Shown here: positions 21,009 through 22,156 of the stretch, piece by piece
How the letters are laid out: the number at the start of each line of letters is the position of its first letter
How positions within the stretch are numbered: position 1 is the first letter of the stretch
NCBI GenBank assembly: GCA_003427395.1
Contig: BFEA01000481.1
Location: 361,194 to 383,349 of the forward strand
Origin: Chara braunii
Taxonomy: Eukaryota > Streptophyta > Charophyceae > Charales > Characeae
Length of the DNA stretch: 22,156 nucleotides
Direction: 5' to 3'
Position numbers and translations under genes: made by a program
Notes under the pieces: model-generated
The model's input: only the letters and a program-made list of their open reading frames with translations
Database searches by the model: none
What the model was told of the DNA's origin: nothing

Positions 21009-21049
21009 AAAAAAAAAATAAAAAAAAAATAAAATAAAATTAAAAAAAA
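21009..21049. repeat. A-rich low-complexity run
   Basis: About 40 bp of A runs broken by single T or TT. It may be the decayed tail of a retroelement on the + strand, but no body upstream was recognised. Confidence 0.75.
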
Positions 21050-21178
21050 ACGGGCCGAGAAAGGTTCCAGCAGGCTTTCAGCTTCGCACCGAACGGCCGA
21101 AAGGCCGAGACAGGTTTCAGTCGGAGCATTGAGATATGACATGGCAAAGCCGAAGATGCATCCGGCAGCTCACATGCA

Positions 21179-21237
21179 GCAGACACAGCTCAACAAAGAC
21201 AAATGTATAAGTGAGCAGACACAGCTCAACAAAGACA
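21179..21237. repeat. 23-bp direct repeat
   Basis: gcagacacagctcaacaaag followed by aca occurs at 21179-21201 and 21215-21237, 36 bp apart and identical. A 61-codon + strand frame nearby (21211-21396) is not recognised. Confidence 0.88.
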
Positions 21238-21448
21238 GGAAACGTATATTTCCGCTTTGTCAGACTCCCTGATTGGCTTATAAAAAAGAGGTCGAATCGA
21301 GGTTGTGGAATCTTCGTGGACGGGGTGAACGATCTCCACTTGATTTTGGAGTTAATGGCCCTCGCCGTACTGCTCACCAAACTCGGCAAATCATGAATGA
21401 TAGAGTCACTCTCCCGTCAGAAAGTCGAAACGATGCAACCGCCATAGG

Positions 21449-21626
21449 TTTTTTTTTTTTTTTTTTTTTTTTCCCCTTTCACATTCGGCAAAAATGCGAA
21501 AAGGCTGCCCAGTTTCTACCTTCTTCCCCCGAATACAACGTACGGTCATTATAGCTGTATGTGAGGCATCTTTCAGTCTAGATACAGCTATAATTACCGT
21601 ACGTTGTATTCGGGGGAAGAAGGTAG
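21449..21626 (-). mobile_element. Palindrome plus poly(A) element, copy 2 (subfamily B)
   Basis: Read on the minus strand, a 111-bp palindrome (21626-21516) begins CTACCTTCTTCCCCCGAAT and its arms pair over about 45 bp. About 43 bp follow, then a run of 24 A (21472-21449). The layout matches copy 1 at 8229-8427, including gaaagggg just before the A run and a ctg.cagcc...tttt stretch between. The palindrome core differs (acgtacggt rather than acgcaccct), so it is a sister subfamily. Flanks ccatagg and ccaagga are only weakly alike. Confidence 0.6.
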
Positions 21627-21693
21627 CCAAGGATAAACTCGATTTTAGGTGTATCAGAGTAGTGCAGCAAAGGCCATACAGAATCTCTGCGGC

Positions 21694-21748
21694 CTACAAC
21701 GTACGGTCATTATAGCTGAATTGGGGATATCTTTCAGTCTAAATACAA
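21694..21748 (+). mobile_element. Truncated subfamily B palindrome
   Basis: ctacaacgtacggtcattat and the following bases match one arm and the centre of the 21516-21626 palindrome. The outer 15-20 bp and the second arm are missing. It ends exactly where the next palindrome begins, so that element probably inserted into it. Confidence 0.6.
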
Positions 21749-21859
21749 CTACCGTCTTCCCCCGAACATAACGCACCCTAAAAATGAATGTATACAAGCT
21801 ATTTTTCCGGCCAGATACTGCCAAAATAAGAGTGCGTTGTGTTCGGGGAAAGACGGTAG
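21749..21859. mobile_element. CTACC...GGTAG palindromic element, subfamily A
   Basis: A 111-bp element with arms CTACCGTCTTCCCCCGAAC and GTTCGGGGAAAGACGGTAG. Its interior (tgaatgtata, tttccgg, cagatactg) matches copy 4 directly and copy 1 in reverse complement, so members move in both orientations. No poly(A) follows. No clear target duplication was seen, unless the TA inside CTA/TAG is counted. Confidence 0.75.
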
Positions 21860-21885
21860 AATGACTGCATTCAAGGGAAGAAGGA

Positions 21886-21985
21886 AGCCCAGTTGGTACG
21901 GCACACGAGTGGCATTCAGGAGGACTTGGGTTCAGTCCCCATTGGCCTCATGTATCTTCCTGGGCAAGCTTGGCACTCCCCACCC
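21886..21985 (+). repeat. tRNA-derived SINE-like module
   Basis: agcccagttggtacgg (21886) matches a tRNA A-box and D-arm. ggttcagtccc (21929) matches the B-box and T-loop. Their starts are 43 bp apart, close to the 44 of a real tRNA. The anticodon arm does not fold well, so this is not a functional tRNA but a SINE-type RNA polymerase III promoter. A unique part follows (tcttcctgggcaagcttggc). It lies between two palindromic elements. No poly(A) end was found. Confidence 0.6.
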
Positions 21986-21990
21986 AGAGA

Positions 21991-22156
21991 TAGGCTGTTG
22001 GTCCCCCCTGAGTCGCTACCGTCTTCCCCCCCCAGAACATAACGCACCCTGATAATGAATGTATCAAAGCTATATTTCCGGTCAGATACAGCCAAAATAA
22101 TAAGGGTACCTTGTGTTCGGGGGATGACGGTAGGCTGTTGGTCCCCCTGAGTCGCT
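21991..22156. repeat. 140-bp tandem unit, cut by the window end
   Basis: taggctgttggtccccc followed by tgagtcgct occurs at 21991-22017 and again at 22131-22156, 140 bp apart and differing by one C. Each unit would hold this 26-bp phrase plus one palindromic element. The last bases of the window are where the next CTACCGTC arm would begin. Confidence 0.7.
22016..22133. mobile_element. CTACC...GGTAG palindromic element, copy 4
   Basis: Arms CTACCGTCTTCCCCCC and TGTTCGGGGGATGACGGTAG enclose the subfamily A interior (aatgaatgtatcaaagctat, tttccgg, cagatacagcc). At 118 bp it is slightly longer than its relatives because of small insertions. It lies inside a tandem unit. Confidence 0.75.

Overview
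The window reads as transposon-dense, gene-poor nuclear DNA of a eukaryote, most likely a plant. Signs of a plant are an LTR beside a primer-binding site that matches initiator-Met tRNA, an L1-type LINE with a CCHC zinc knuckle, a short hAT element with ACCC/GGGT-rich ends, and a leucine-rich-repeat exon in the style of plant F-box/LRR proteins. The species cannot be named from this sequence. Nothing bacterial (operon, Shine-Dalgarno site, CRISPR) was seen. Most long open frames are translated microsatellites, shadows or transposon remnants.

Layout. 1-6590: no recognisable gene. It holds microsatellites (GT, a compound CT/CA, CT), small tandem duplications (386-546, 893-1006) and a 146-bp duplication with foldback parts (2698-3137). 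6591-8560: the 3' end of an old minus-strand LINE reverse-transcriptase gene. It was entered twice: by a 988-bp hAT element (6836-7823) with a perfect 8-bp target duplication, and by a palindrome-plus-poly(A) element (8229-8427). 8560-10010: no recognised gene; diverged direct repeats. 10011-10169: an LRR-coding exon, followed directly by the 3' end of a LINE that contains a 121-N gap.

10582-11841 is a purine-rich tract followed by a hairpin-rich segment. It ends in a primer-binding site and one LTR (11842-12151) of a minus-strand LTR retrotransposon. At 12152 the LRR exon starts again and is cut at 12276 by a 7.1-kb LINE (12277-19397, minus strand). The exon resumes at 19398 after a 16-bp target duplication. 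This LINE is 5'-truncated in ORF1 and inactive: ORF2 has stops and frameshifts, and one catalytic Asp of the reverse transcriptase is replaced by Ala.

19628-22156: no recognised gene. It holds a direct duplication (20128-20683) carrying a 133-bp TTAA-flanked palindromic element, and then a cluster of about 110-bp palindromic elements around a tRNA-like SINE module. The last of these sits in a 140-bp tandem unit cut by the end of the window.

The least explained features are the CTACC...GGTAG palindrome family, which has a possible poly(A)-tailed form, and the duplicated LRR/LINE junction around the N gap. The second may be a real duplication or two alleles merged in assembly.
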